A stretch of DNA of 64,000 bases from Blastococcus sp. TF02-8 (GCF_003319175.1 NZ_QOHK01000006.1:124001-188000), one strand, 5' to 3'. Positions 9,211 to 18,102 are shown, counted from the first letter of the stretch. The notes: generated by a model not told the origin, from the sequence alone. Made by a program: numbers and translations.

Positions 9211-10322
9211 CAGATGCGCTCCCGGTTCCAGTAGGTGGGGCCCACGGCCTCAATGTAGTCGCTGCGGGCGACGAAGTAGCCCTCGTCGTCGACATCGAGC
9301 GGGAGCTGCGGCAGCGAGCGGGTGGCCGGGCCGAAGACCGGCTTGGCGCCCTGCGTGACGTCGAACTGCGACTGGTGGCAGGGGCAGAGGATCCGGCTGG
9401 TCTCCTGCTCGTACAGCGACACCGGGCAACCGGCGTGCGTGCAGATCTTGGAGTAGGCGACGTAGTCGTTGTAGCCGAAGTCGGCCTGGCCCTCGCGCGG
9501 CCGGTCCGCGTTGACCTGCTCCGGCCGGAGCCGGATGAGCATCGTCGCCGCGTCGGACTGCCGGTTGCCGCCGGGCACGGCCGGGAAGACCGTCTCGAGC
9601 GAACCGGGCTGCTGGTCACCCGGGCGGATCGGGGTGCCGTCGTCGCGGACGAGCCGGACACCCTCGGCCCAGCTGGTGCGGCCCAGGGGGTTGCCCTTGT
9701 TCGGGTTCTTGATCAGCCCGCCGAGCGGGGCCAGCAGCATCAGGCCGACTCCGGCGCCCATGAAGCCGAGCGAGCGGGTGAGCAGCTTCCGCCGGGCCAG
9801 ACCGCTGTTGTGCAGGCCGCCCACCAGCGTGGCGCCGGTGGTGACGCGGTCGAAGTGCGAGCCGTCGTGCTTGTCCTGCACCGCCGTCTCGTGCGGCAGC
9901 AGCTTCTTGGTGTACAGCACCAGGCCGATGCCGGCGAGGGCGAAGGCCAGACCCATGAAGAGGCCGAGAAGCGGCGTGAACAGGGCGCTCCAGGTGGTGC
10001 CCTCGCGCGCCCACGCCCACTCGGGGAGGAACCAGCCCGACCCGACGTAGACGACGAGGAAGAGGAACGCCGAGATGCCGGCCGCGGCGAAGGTCCAGCC
10101 GACCTGGCGGACGGCGCGCTTCTCCATCCGGGACCCGGGCTCCGGGCCGGGGTCGACGTGGAGGATCTCCACGCCGTCGTACCGGGCACCGAGGATGTCG
10201 AGCTCCTCGCGGCTCATCGCCGCGAGCTGCTCGGGGGTGTAGTCCTCGTCCGGGCCGCCGTGCAGGGGACCCGGGGTGTCCGCGCCGCCGGCCGAACCGG
10301 GGCGGGTGTCGTGCGTGGTCAC
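9210..10322 (-). CDS. qcrA: cytochrome bc1 complex, Rieske iron-sulfur subunit
   Basis: This 370-residue actinobacterial-type Rieske protein has three predicted membrane segments (about 75-97, 113-137 and 184-203). The 2Fe-2S ligands are Cys294 and His296 in CTHAGC and Cys313 and His316 in CPCH; Cys299 and Cys315 form the usual disulfide. It shuttles electrons from quinol at QcrB to the haems of QcrC. The start overlaps the qcrC stop by 4 nt. The 1-nt overlap with qcrB indicates tight translational coupling. Confidence 0.97.
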   Translation of the reverse strand: MTTHDTRPGSAGGADTPGPLHGGPDEDYTPEQLAAMSREELDILGARYDGVEILHVDPGPEPGSRMEKRAVRQVGWTFAAAGISAFLFLVVYVGSGWFLPEWAWAREGTTWSALFTPLLGLFMGLAFALAGIGLVLYTKKLLPHETAVQDKHDGSHFDRVTTGATLVGGLHNSGLARRKLLTRSLGFMGAGVGLMLLAPLGGLIKNPNKGNPLGRTSWAEGVRLVRDDGTPIRPGDQQPGSLETVFPAVPGGNRQSDAATMLIRLRPEQVNADRPREGQADFGYNDYVAYSKICTHAGCPVSLYEQETSRILCPCHQSQFDVTQGAKPVFGPATRSLPQLPLDVDDEGYFVARSDYIEAVGPTYWNRERI

Positions 10323-11161
10323 GCCTTGCTCCCCATCCAGAAGATTCCGAACATCAGCACGCTGATGCCGACCACCCAGACGACCAGGCCCTCGGCGACC
10401 GGGCCGATGCGGCCCACGCCGGCGCCGCCGGGGTCGGCCTGGAACTTGACGGTCTGGACGTAGTTGATGATCGAGCGCTTCTCGTCGGGGGTCAGCTGGT
10501 TGTCACCGAAGACCGGCATGTTCTCCGGTCCGGTCAGCATCGCCGCGTAGAGCTCGGTGTCGCTGGTGTCCTTGAGGCTCGGCGCGGCCTTGCCGGAGGA
10601 GAGCGCGCCGCCCTCGCCGACGAAGTTGTGGCAGGAGGCGCAGTTGAGCCGGAACAGCTCGCCACCCTCGGCCAGGTCGCCGTCGCGCAGGTCGCCGGAG
10701 GGCAGCGTCGGGCCGCCGCCGTTGGCCTGCACGTAGGCCATCAGCTGGTCGATCTCCTCGTCGGAGAAGATCGTCGGCTTGTCGGGGGCGTCGGCCTCCT
10801 GGCGCACCAGCGGCATGCGGCCGGTGTGCACCTGGAAGTAGACGGCGGCCTCGCCGACACCGATCAGGGACGGGCCGCGGTTGGGCTCGCCCTCGAGGTT
10901 CTCGCCGTGGCAGGTGATGCAGCTGCGCTCGTACAGCTCCCGGCCCGCCGCCTCCGCGGCGGACTCGGAGGTGGTGTCGTCGGCGGCCTGCGCCGGCGCG
11001 AACACCGAGTAGAGCGAGCCGGTCAGCACCAGCGAGGCCATCAGGCCGGCGACGTTGGCGACGCGGCGGCGCTGCTTGGACCGGCGGCGGACGCGGGCCC
11101 GGTCGACCGGGCTGCTCACGGCCTCGGTCGGGGCGTCGGAGTGCGGGTTCGTGGTGGACAC
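10319..11161 (-). CDS. qcrC: cytochrome bc1 complex, dihaem cytochrome c subunit
   Basis: The 280-residue protein has two c-type haem sites, CITCH (81-85) and CASCH (174-178). It is anchored by an N-terminal membrane segment (about 36-58) and a C-terminal helix (about 253-275). The dihaem subunit replaces a soluble cytochrome c and passes electrons directly to CtaC in the actinobacterial bc1-aa3 supercomplex. It overlaps qcrA by 4 nt. The gap to ctaE upstream is 7 nt. Confidence 0.96.
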   Translation of the reverse strand: MSTTNPHSDAPTEAVSSPVDRARVRRRSKQRRRVANVAGLMASLVLTGSLYSVFAPAQAADDTTSESAAEAAGRELYERSCITCHGENLEGEPNRGPSLIGVGEAAVYFQVHTGRMPLVRQEADAPDKPTIFSDEEIDQLMAYVQANGGGPTLPSGDLRDGDLAEGGELFRLNCASCHNFVGEGGALSSGKAAPSLKDTSDTELYAAMLTGPENMPVFGDNQLTPDEKRSIINYVQTVKFQADPGGAGVGRIGPVAEGLVVWVVGISVLMFGIFWMGSKA

Positions 11162-11168
11162 CGGTTCC

Positions 11169-11795
11169 CTAGCGGATCAGGTAGATCGTGGCGAAGAGCC
11201 CGACCCACACGACGTCGACGAAGTGCCAGTAGTAGGAGACCACGATCGCGGCGGTCGCCTGTGCCGGCGTGAAGCGGCCCATGGTGGACCTGATGAGCAC
11301 GAAGACGAAGGCCACGAGCCCACCGATGACGTGCAGGGCGTGGAAGCCCGTCGTCAGGTAGAAGACCGAGCCGTACGTCGACGAGGAGATCGTCGTGTCG
11401 TGCTCGGTCACCAGCACGCGGTACTCGTTCGCCTGCGCGAGCACGAAGACCAGGCCCATCACGAAGGTGATCGTGAACCAGCGCCGGAGGCCGTAGACGT
11501 TGCCGTTCTCCGCCGCGAAGACACCGAACTGGCAGGTCACCGAGGAGAGCACCAGGATGACCGTGAAGACGGTGGCGTACGGGAGGTTCAGCTCCGTCGG
11601 CTCCGGCGGCCACCCCTCGGTGGACCGGGCTCGCGCGGTGAAGTACATGGCGAACAGTCCGGCGAAGAACATCAGCTCGCTCGCGAGCCAGATGATCGTG
11701 CCGACGCTGACCATGTTCGGTCGGGTCAGGGAGTGCACCCGCGAGGTGTCGAAGGTGCTGCTCGCGACGGGGGCCGTTGTCACGAGGCTCATCAT
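11169..11795 (-). CDS. ctaE: cytochrome c oxidase subunit III
   Basis: The 208-residue subunit III has five membrane helices and the family stretches [27 protein letters not shown] and [10 protein letters not shown]. It belongs to the aa3 terminal oxidase and supports proton uptake and stability. It heads the ctaE-qcrC-qcrA-qcrB operon, which is also the mycobacterial order. ATG 11795 and ATG 11792 are adjacent alternative starts. It is divergent from the receiver-like gene at 11917, with about 120 nt of promoter region between. Confidence 0.96.
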   Translation of the reverse strand: MMSLVTTAPVASSTFDTSRVHSLTRPNMVSVGTIIWLASELMFFAGLFAMYFTARARSTEGWPPEPTELNLPYATVFTVILVLSSVTCQFGVFAAENGNVYGLRRWFTITFVMGLVFVLAQANEYRVLVTEHDTTISSSTYGSVFYLTTGFHALHVIGGLVAFVFVLIRSTMGRFTPAQATAAIVVSYYWHFVDVVWVGLFATIYLIR

Positions 11796-11916
11796 GGCAT
11801 CGGCAGGCCCCGGTCACGACTGCGGGTGGCGACGGCGTGGCGCCGATGTGACCAGCTCGATACGGACTTGCAGGTGTTGGCCTGCGGGAACGCCTTCGGG
11901 CACTAGGCTCGGCCGC

Positions 11917-12345
11917 GTGAGTGCCGCCGAGACGTCCGCCGCACCGGCCACCGTGCTGCTCTACAGCCACCGTCCGGAGGTGCGCGACGCCGTCCGCACC
12001 GCGGTCGGCCGCCGCCCCGCGGCCGACGTCGGGCCGCTCACCTGGGTGGAGTGCGCCACGGCGGCGGGGGTGGTCGCCGCGGTGGACGCCGGAGGCATCG
12101 ACCTGTGCGTCCTGGACGGCGAGGCGCAGCCGACCGGCGGACTCGCCCTGACCCGCCAGCTCGAGGTCGAGGTGGCCGACCGGCCGGCCGTCTGCATCCT
12201 CATCGCCCGCCAGCCCGACCGGTGGCTGGCGCACTGGTCGCGCGCCGAGGCCACGCTGGCCCTGCCGGTGGACCCGCTGGTGGCCCCGGGGGTCGTCGCG
12301 GACCTGCTGCGCAGCGGGACGCGGCGCGCGGTCGTGCGCCCGTGA
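11917..12345 (+). CDS. receiver-like (pseudo-receiver) protein upstream of trpD
   Basis: The 142-residue protein has the alternating strand/helix pattern of a response-regulator receiver, with a candidate acceptor Asp67 in DLCVLDGEA. The acidic pair expected at the end of strand 1 is replaced by LLYSHRP, so Mg-dependent phosphorylation is doubtful. There is no output domain. GTG 11917 follows a TAGGCT box (11904-11909) by 7 nt, so the transcript is probably leaderless. The stop overlaps the trpD GTG, so the two are coupled. The function is unknown. Confidence 0.65.
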   Translation: MSAAETSAAPATVLLYSHRPEVRDAVRTAVGRRPAADVGPLTWVECATAAGVVAAVDAGGIDLCVLDGEAQPTGGLALTRQLEVEVADRPAVCILIARQPDRWLAHWSRAEATLALPVDPLVAPGVVADLLRSGTRRAVVRP

Positions 12346-13391
12346 CGGGCGCACCCACCTGGGCGGGGCTGCTCAACCGGTTGCTGGCCGGTGAGGACCT
12401 GACCGCGGAGGACACGCGCTGGGCCATGCGCGAGGTGATGACCGGCGAGGCCACGCCCGCCCAGGTCGCCGGCTTCGCCGTGGCCCTGCGGGCCAAGGGG
12501 GAGTCGGCCCAGGAGGTGGCGGGCCTGGCGACCGAGATGATCGCCCGGGCCACACCGGTGGACCTGCCCCTGGACTGCGTGGACATCGTCGGCACCGGTG
12601 GCGACGGCGCGCACACCGTGAACATCTCCACGATGGCCGCGGTGGTCACCGCCGCGGCCGGCGTGCCGGTGGCCAAGCACGGCAACCGTGCCGCGTCGTC
12701 GTCCTCCGGGGCCGCCGACGTGCTCGAAGCGCTCGGCGTGGTCATCGACCTGCCGGCGGACGCCGTCGTCCGCTGCGTCCGGGAGGCGGGGATCGGGTTC
12801 TTCTTCGCCCCCGTCTTCCACCCGGGCTACCGGCACACCGCCGCGGCGCGCCGGGAGATGGGCATCGGCACCGTCTTCAACTTCCTCGGTCCGCTGACCA
12901 ACCCCGCGCGCCCCGTCGCGGCGGCGATCGGCTGCGCGAACGCGCGCATGGCGCCGGTCCTCGCCGAGGTGCTCGCCGAGCGCGGTAGCCGGGCGCTGGT
13001 CTTCCGTGGCGACGACGGCCTCGACGAGCTGACCACCGCGACGACGTCGGCGGTCTGGGTGGTCCGCGGCGGCGCGGTGCAGCCCGAGCGGGTCGACCCG
13101 TCCGCGCTGGGCATCGACACGCCGGGGCCGGACGCCCTGCGCGGGGGCGACGCACGCGCGAACGCGGAGGTGTTCCGCCGGTTCGTCGACGGCGAGAAGG
13201 GGCCGGTGCGCGACGCGGTCCTGCTCAACGCGGCCGCTGCGCTCGTCGCCTTCGACGAGCGGGAGGGTCGGTTGCACGACTCGCTGGCCGCCGGCCTGGA
13301 GCGAGCGGCGGCCGCCGTCGACGACGGGCGCGCGGCGGCGTTGCTCGACCGCTGGGTCGAGGTGAGCCGGGCGGCGTCGACGCCGCGCTAG
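12342..13391 (+). CDS. trpD: anthranilate phosphoribosyltransferase
   Basis: The 349-residue enzyme transfers phosphoribose from PRPP to anthranilate in tryptophan synthesis. The PRPP and metal motifs are GTGGDG, KHGNRAASS and DGLDELT, with the conserved GIGTVFNFLGPLTNP loop. GTG 12342 overlaps the upstream stop by 4 nt (GTGA) and gives the normal family length; longer upstream reading is a shadow of the neighbouring gene. It stands apart from other trp genes, as in mycobacteria (Rv2192c). It ends on the same CTAG as the convergent Lrp-type gene. Confidence 0.96.
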   Translation: MTGAPTWAGLLNRLLAGEDLTAEDTRWAMREVMTGEATPAQVAGFAVALRAKGESAQEVAGLATEMIARATPVDLPLDCVDIVGTGGDGAHTVNISTMAAVVTAAAGVPVAKHGNRAASSSSGAADVLEALGVVIDLPADAVVRCVREAGIGFFFAPVFHPGYRHTAAARREMGIGTVFNFLGPLTNPARPVAAAIGCANARMAPVLAEVLAERGSRALVFRGDDGLDELTTATTSAVWVVRGGAVQPERVDPSALGIDTPGPDALRGGDARANAEVFRRFVDGEKGPVRDAVLLNAAAALVAFDEREGRLHDSLAAGLERAAAAVDDGRAAALLDRWVEVSRAASTPR

Positions 13392-13675
13392 TCGGCGGAC
13401 TCGAAGCCGATGGAGAAGGCCGACTCCAGGTCGTGCCGGGAGTAGGCGCGGAAGGCGATGTGCGTCTCGGTCTCCAGCACGCCGGGCACCTTGTTGATGT
13501 GCCCGGCGATGACCTCGGCGATCTGCTCGAACTCCCGGACCCGGACGACGGCGATCAGGTCGACCTCGCCGGCCGTGGAGTAGACCTCGCTGACGCCGTC
13601 GAGGTCGGCGATCGCGCCCGCCACCTCGGGGATCGAGTCCGTGGCGGCGTCGATCATGACGATGGCGGTGATCAC
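13388..13675 (-). CDS. stand-alone Lrp/AsnC ligand-binding (RAM) domain protein
   Basis: The 95-residue protein consists only of the alpha-beta sandwich ligand-binding domain of Lrp/AsnC regulators, with GVSEVYSTAGEVDLI and PGVLETETHIAF as the characteristic strands. There is no DNA-binding helix-turn-helix. Such proteins can oligomerise and sense amino acids; placement beside trpD suggests an amino-acid link, but this is inference. GTG 13675 overlaps the stop of the upstream nuclease gene (GTGA), so the two are coupled. Confidence 0.85.
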   Translation of the reverse strand: MITAIVMIDAATDSIPEVAGAIADLDGVSEVYSTAGEVDLIAVVRVREFEQIAEVIAGHINKVPGVLETETHIAFRAYSRHDLESAFSIGFESAD

Positions 13676-15453
13676 GCCGGGGATGCTATCCGCTCGGGGC
13701 GCGCCCGGGTCCCCAGCGACCGGCCGTCGGCGAAGGGGTCCCGTTGGGTGTGGCCGGCCTCGACCCGGTCGAGGAAGCCGCTGTAGGCACCCGTCCCCGG
13801 CGCCGGGCTGGCGAGCGTGCCGGTGAGCTGGACGAGCCGGGTGCCGGGCTTCTCCAGCCAGCGCAGCACGAGCTCGGTCTCGTCGACCGACGTCGTCGGC
13901 GCGCCGTCTGTCCCGGGCAGGGTCTCCGCCGTCATCAGCAGGCCGGGCAGGACGCTGCGGACCGTCGTCCCGCGGGGGGCCGTTCCGGCCGAGACGAGCC
14001 TGCCGTGGCGGACGACGGAGAGCTCCCAGCCCCCGGAACCGTCGGGGCGCGCGAGCACCAGCTCCGGGACGGCCGCCAGCGACTCCAGGCGCTGCCGGCG
14101 GCGGACGGCGCGGACGAGGACGGCGATCCGGTCGCGCAGGACCGCGGCGTCCTCGTAGCGCTCCTCCGCCGCCAGCCGGTCGACCCGGTCGAGGAGCGGG
14201 GCCATCAGCGGGCGGGGGTCGTGGCTGACGGCCGCGGCGAAGACGGCGGCGATGTCGGCGTACTCGATCACCGACTGCGCGCCGGTGCACGGGGCACCGC
14301 ACCGGCCCATGCCGGCGAGCACGCAGTCGCCCACGGGCGTGCGGGGGGAGAGGCGGGTCGTGCACTGGCGCAGCGGGAGCGCCTCGTGCACGGCGGCCAC
14401 GGCGGCGTCCGCCGCTCTCCGGTCGGGGAAGGGGCCGAGGAAGACGCCGGCGTCGGGGCGGACGCGGCGCACCACGGAGAGTCGGGGGAAGGGCTCCTCG
14501 GTGAGCCGTACCCACAGGGCCCGCTCCGGGAAGCGGGACCGGCGGTTGTACCTCGGCTTGTGCTCGGCGATCAGCCGGAGCTCCCGCACCGCGGCCTCCA
14601 GCGTGTGGGCGCAGGAGATGGTGTCGACCCGCTGGGCCAGACCGACCATCTCGGTGATCCGGCTGCGCTGCTCGCTGGAGGAGAAGTAGCTGCGCACCCG
14701 GCTGCGCAGGTCGCCGGAGGTGCCGACGTACAGCGGCTCGTCCCGCGGTCCCCGGAAGAGGTACACGCCCGGCCCGGACGGGACCCCGTCGGCCAGGTGC
14801 CGCTTCTTCCGCCGTTCCGGGTCGATCTGCCGGGTGATCCCGGTGAGCTCCTCGAGGGTGGTGACGCCCAGCGGGCCCAACCGCTCGAAGAGGCCGTGCA
14901 GCACGTCGACCGTGGCGCGCGCGTCGTCCAGCGCCCGGTGCGTGGGGGAGGTGGAGGCGGAGAAGAAGGGTGCCAGCGTGCCCAGCTTGCAGTTGGGCAC
15001 CTCGTCGCGGCTCAGCAGGCGCCGGGCGAGGACGGCGGTGTCGACCGAGGCCGGTCCCGGCCACGGGATCCCGCTGCCGGCGCACGCGGCCTTGAGGAAG
15101 CCGAGGTCGAACGGGGCGTTGTGCGCGACGAGCACCGCCCCGTGGGCGAACTCGAGGAATGCCGGCAGGACGGCGTCGATGCGCGGCGCGGTGGCGACCA
15201 TCATCGAGGTGATGCCGGTGAGCACGCTGATGTAGGGCGGGATCTCGTGGCCGGGGTCGACCAGGGTCTGGAACTCGCCGAGGACCTGCCCGCCGCGGAC
15301 CTTGACGGCCCCGATCTCGGTGATCGCGCTGTCCTTCGGCGACCCGCCGCTGGTCTCCAGGTCGACGACCACGAACGTGACCTGGGACAGCGGAGTGCCC
15401 AGCTCCTCGATCGAGACCTGCTGGTAGCCGAGCGCGGCGGAGGAGGGTGGCAC
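13672..15453 (-). CDS. DEDDh 3'-5' exonuclease fused to a UvrC-type GIY-YIG endonuclease domain
   Basis: This 593-residue fusion matches the mycobacterial Rv2191 type. The N-terminal DnaQ-like exonuclease has VVDLETSG (DxE), VAHNAPFDLGF and THRALDDARAT (His/Asp). From about residue 225 there is a UvrC-like GIY-YIG domain (PGVYLFRG...PLYVGTSGDLRSRVRSY), a short Cys region (RCGAPC) and a UvrB/C-type interaction stretch. It probably acts in DNA repair, but no function is proven to my knowledge. GTG 15453 is supported by TAGCGT at 15461-15466 (minus strand), 7 nt upstream. Confidence 0.88.
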   Translation of the reverse strand: MPPSSAALGYQQVSIEELGTPLSQVTFVVVDLETSGGSPKDSAITEIGAVKVRGGQVLGEFQTLVDPGHEIPPYISVLTGITSMMVATAPRIDAVLPAFLEFAHGAVLVAHNAPFDLGFLKAACAGSGIPWPGPASVDTAVLARRLLSRDEVPNCKLGTLAPFFSASTSPTHRALDDARATVDVLHGLFERLGPLGVTTLEELTGITRQIDPERRKKRHLADGVPSGPGVYLFRGPRDEPLYVGTSGDLRSRVRSYFSSSEQRSRITEMVGLAQRVDTISCAHTLEAAVRELRLIAEHKPRYNRRSRFPERALWVRLTEEPFPRLSVVRRVRPDAGVFLGPFPDRRAADAAVAAVHEALPLRQCTTRLSPRTPVGDCVLAGMGRCGAPCTGAQSVIEYADIAAVFAAAVSHDPRPLMAPLLDRVDRLAAEERYEDAAVLRDRIAVLVRAVRRRQRLESLAAVPELVLARPDGSGGWELSVVRHGRLVSAGTAPRGTTVRSVLPGLLMTAETLPGTDGAPTTSVDETELVLRWLEKPGTRLVQLTGTLASPAPGTGAYSGFLDRVEAGHTQRDPFADGRSLGTRARPERIASPA

Positions 15454-15637
15454 GCGGCGGACGCTAGGTCGGGGTGCTGACACTCCGGGGGACGCGCGCC
15501 GGGCCCGGCGTCCCCCGTCTGGGGTGTCCGTCGCCGGACCACGCGTCCCCGTCTGGCACGCGCCGCGCGGGCAGGACACCATTCGTGCTGGTGACGGCCC
15601 TGCACCGGGGGAGCCGTCCGACAGCGAAGGTGGTCCC

Positions 15638-17368
15638 ATGCCCGCGCTCCCCTCCGTCCGACTGCGCCACCGCGTCCTGGTGCCCGCGGTGGCGGCGCTG
15701 GCGCTCGCGGTAGGGCCGGCGACGGCGGTGGCCGCGCCGAGCGACCAGCCCGGTGGGACCACCGGGGTGCTGGACAGCCGCGACCTCGACCGGCTGCAGC
15801 AGCGGGCCGCCGAGGTGCAGGACGACCTGCGGGCCCAGCAGGACGAGGTGGTCGCTGCCCGCGAGGAGCTGGCCGGGGCTCAGCGCGCGGTGGAGGCGGC
15901 ACGAGCGGTCCTCGCGGACAAGCAGGGCGAGCTCGCCGTGCACCAGCGGGCGGTCGCCGACTACGCGGCCGCGGTCTACCGCGACGGGGGAGGGCTGACC
16001 CGGCTGACGTTGCTGCTGGACAGCGGGGACCCCGCCGACGTGCTCTCCGCGATGGGCTTCCTCGAGGCGGTGGACTCCCACGCCGCCGAGGTGATCGGCG
16101 TCGCCGAGAGGTTCCGGCAGGCCGCCCTGGACGAGCAGCGGCGGGCGCAGGCGGCCCTGGACGACGCGGCGGCCCGGGCCGACGAGGTGGCCGCACGGGT
16201 GGCGGAGCTGGAGTCCGCGGCCGACGCGGTGACCGCGGAGCTGGACGACGCCCTGGGCGCGGTCGACGGGCAGCTGGCACGGCTGCAGGCGGAGCAGGTC
16301 GACGTCAACCGGCGGACGGCGGAGAACTGGCGCGCCTACGTCGACCAGCTGACGGCGACCGGCCTGGCGTCGACCCCCGCGGACCGGTTGCGCGACCCTG
16401 CGCGGGCCCTGCCGGCCGGGTTGGTGCCCGTGGGGGCCTCGGGCGGCGGTGCCCAGCCCGGCGCGGCCCAGAAGCCGGGGCAGCCGAGCTCGACGCTGGT
16501 GCTCCCCGCGGAGACGCTGACGGCGGTCAGCGCGGCCATGGAGGCGCTCGGCAAGCCGTACGCGCCGGGTACGGCCGGCCCCGACTCCTGGGACTGCGGC
16601 TCCCTGGTGCAGTCGGTGTACGCACGGGCGGGGATCGCGCTCCCGGCCACGCAGGGCGAGCTGTTCGCCACGACGGCACCGGTGGCCGCCGCCGACGTGC
16701 TGCCCGGCGACCTGGTGTTCCTGGGCACCGCGGAGGCGGGGCTCGGCCACGTGGGGATCGCGCTGGATCCCCGGACGATGCTCGCCGCCGACGGCCGGGC
16801 CGGTGCGGTCGTGGTACGCACCCTGCCCGGGGACCAGGTGGTGGCCGTCGGCCGGCCGAGCCTGCCCGGTCGGGAGGCCGTCGAGGTCCCGGCGCCGACG
16901 GCCGGCGCGCTGCGCATGGAGTGCGGCAACACCGTCTACCCGCCGAGCTACGACGGCGCTCGGGCGTGGGGCGGCTACCCCAACGGGCTCATCCCACCCA
17001 GCGCGATGTGCCCCCTCGGGGTGGCCGGGCACAGCCTGCGCTGCGACGCCGCGGCCGCCTACCGGGCGATGTCGTCCGCGTACGCCGGCGCGTTCGGTGG
17101 GCCGATCTGCATCACCGACTCCTACCGCACGTACAGCAGCCAGGTCCGGCTCTACGGCGAGAAGCCGGCGCTGGCCGCCGTTCCGGGGACGAGCAACCAC
17201 GGCTGGGGGCTGGCCGTCGACCTGTGCGGAGGGATCGACGGGTTCGGGACGCCGCAGTACGCCTGGATGGTGGCGAACGCCGGTCGGTTCGGGTTCCTGC
17301 ACCCGACCTGGGCCGACCCCGGCAACGGCCGGGAGGAGCCCTGGCACTGGGAGTACGCGGGCACCTGA
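15638..17368 (+). CDS. secreted NlpC/P60 endopeptidase fused to a VanY-type carboxypeptidase
   Basis: The 576-residue protein has a signal peptide (about 1-33), a long coiled coil (about 47-235), a Pro/Gly linker and an NlpC/P60 domain with Cys320 (DSWDCGS) and His371 (GHVGI). A D-Ala-D-Ala carboxypeptidase (VanY, M15B-like) domain follows, with SNHGWGLAVD (His521, Asp528) and EPWHWEY (His570). It would cut peptidoglycan stem peptides in two places. ATG 15638 follows GAAGGTGG and starts the signal peptide exactly. The NlpC/P60 motif reads DCGS rather than the usual DCSG. It is a paralogue of the riboswitch-controlled hydrolase downstream. Confidence 0.88.
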   Translation: MPALPSVRLRHRVLVPAVAALALAVGPATAVAAPSDQPGGTTGVLDSRDLDRLQQRAAEVQDDLRAQQDEVVAAREELAGAQRAVEAARAVLADKQGELAVHQRAVADYAAAVYRDGGGLTRLTLLLDSGDPADVLSAMGFLEAVDSHAAEVIGVAERFRQAALDEQRRAQAALDDAAARADEVAARVAELESAADAVTAELDDALGAVDGQLARLQAEQVDVNRRTAENWRAYVDQLTATGLASTPADRLRDPARALPAGLVPVGASGGGAQPGAAQKPGQPSSTLVLPAETLTAVSAAMEALGKPYAPGTAGPDSWDCGSLVQSVYARAGIALPATQGELFATTAPVAAADVLPGDLVFLGTAEAGLGHVGIALDPRTMLAADGRAGAVVVRTLPGDQVVAVGRPSLPGREAVEVPAPTAGALRMECGNTVYPPSYDGARAWGGYPNGLIPPSAMCPLGVAGHSLRCDAAAAYRAMSSAYAGAFGGPICITDSYRTYSSQVRLYGEKPALAAVPGTSNHGWGLAVDLCGGIDGFGTPQYAWMVANAGRFGFLHPTWADPGNGREEPWHWEYAGT

Positions 17369-17440
17369 CGGCGGGGACGCAGCGGAATTGTCGGTGGCTC
17401 CTCCTAGCGTGCGGAAACGACTCACGGAGGAGAAGAAGCG

Positions 17441-17752
17441 ATGCTCATCGACTGCGACACCTGCACCGCCCGCGGTACCGGCTGCGCCGACTGCGTGGTG
17501 ACCGTCCTGCTCGGTGCGCCACCGGGATGGCAGGGCGTCGATCCGGTGGTGGTGCCGATGACCGGGCGACCGCGCAGCGGCCCGGTGGAGATCGCCGCGG
17601 AGGACGTCGTCGTGCCTCCGGCCGGCGTCGTCGTGGAGTTCGACGAGGTGGAACGCCGGGCCGTGCGGGCGCTGGCCGACGGCGGTCTGGTACCGCCCCT
17701 GCGGCACCGCGACGGCAGCGGAGAAGGCCCGGAGAGCAGGCGTTTCGGCTGA
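17441..17752 (+). CDS. small conserved-type protein with an N-terminal cysteine cluster
   Basis: I do not recognise a family with certainty. The 103-residue protein begins MLIDCDTCTARGTGCADCVV: four cysteines as two CxxC pairs within the first 18 residues, which could bind zinc or a metal cluster. The rest is acidic and Val-rich, with no membrane segment. ATG 17441 has an excellent ribosome site (GGAGGAGAAG). It lies between two peptidoglycan hydrolase genes on the same strand. Its function is unknown. Confidence 0.7.
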   Translation: MLIDCDTCTARGTGCADCVVTVLLGAPPGWQGVDPVVVPMTGRPRSGPVEIAAEDVVVPPAGVVVEFDEVERRAVRALADGGLVPPLRHRDGSGEGPESRRFG

Positions 17753-17835
17753 TCCGGGTGGGCCGCCGGGAACCGGTGCGCGTGTACACCCGAGCGCCCA
17801 TAGCACGGCGCAGGCGCGCCCGAGCGGGCGGGAGG

Positions 17836-17871
17836 TTTGTCACACAGGTATCTGCCGCCTCCGTTTGTCAC
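17836..17871 (+). repeat. direct repeat TTTGTCAC, 28 bp apart
   Basis: Two copies of TTTGTCAC (17836-17843 and 17864-17871) lie at and just upstream of the -35 region of the riboswitch promoter. The GTCACA-type core resembles binding sites reported for mycobacterial MtrA, a regulator of cell-wall hydrolase genes. The assignment is tentative. Confidence 0.4.
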
Positions 17872-17893
17872 GGCCACATCACGGTCGTAGGGT
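17865..17893 (+). promoter_or_regulatory. sigma-70 type promoter for the c-di-AMP riboswitch/NlpC gene
   Basis: TTGTCA (17865-17870), a 17-nt spacer and TAGGGT (17888-17893) form a good housekeeping promoter. Transcription would start near 17900, about 50 nt before the riboswitch. Confidence 0.65.
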
Positions 17894-17947
17894 CGTCGCC
17901 GTCCGGTCGAGCGGTCGTCATCCGCAGAGGGGTGACCTCGTCCGGGC

Positions 17948-18102
17948 ACCGCCTAATCGCCAGACGGCGCGCAGCACGGCGCCCGAGGTGAACCGGGGAC
18001 CCACCGCAGTCCTGGGGTGAGTTCTCCCGCGGCCGGCTCGCCGGCCCGGGGGATAGGGCCAGTCTTCCCAGCCCGAACCCGTCAGCTAACTCGGTAGGCG
18101 GT
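17948..18102 (+). ncRNA. ydaO/yuaA c-di-AMP riboswitch
   Basis: The conserved ydaO core is visible: GAGGTGAACCGGGGACCCA near 17985, GGGGTGAGT near 18014, and the hallmark 3' segment CCGAACCCGTCAGCTAAC followed by TCGGTAGGCG (18073-18100). The closing helix pairs ACCGCCTA (17948-17955) with TAGGCGGT (18095-18102). In actinobacteria this class commonly precedes cell-wall hydrolase genes and turns them off when c-di-AMP binds. The regulated NlpC/P60 gene starts 30 nt downstream. The gene-free stretch 17753-17947 holds the promoter and direct repeats; I see nothing else in it. Confidence 0.95.

Noticed and set aside
7324-9234. Open frame of over 600 codons on the plus strand opposite qcrB
   Set aside because: The minus strand encodes a clearly conserved cytochrome b; the plus-strand translation is low-complexity and charged with no motifs.
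13676-13690. TAGCAT box 7 nt before the Lrp-type gene as a leaderless promoter
   Set aside because: The gene starts within the stop codon of the upstream nuclease gene (GTGA overlap), so coupling explains its translation; the box may be chance.
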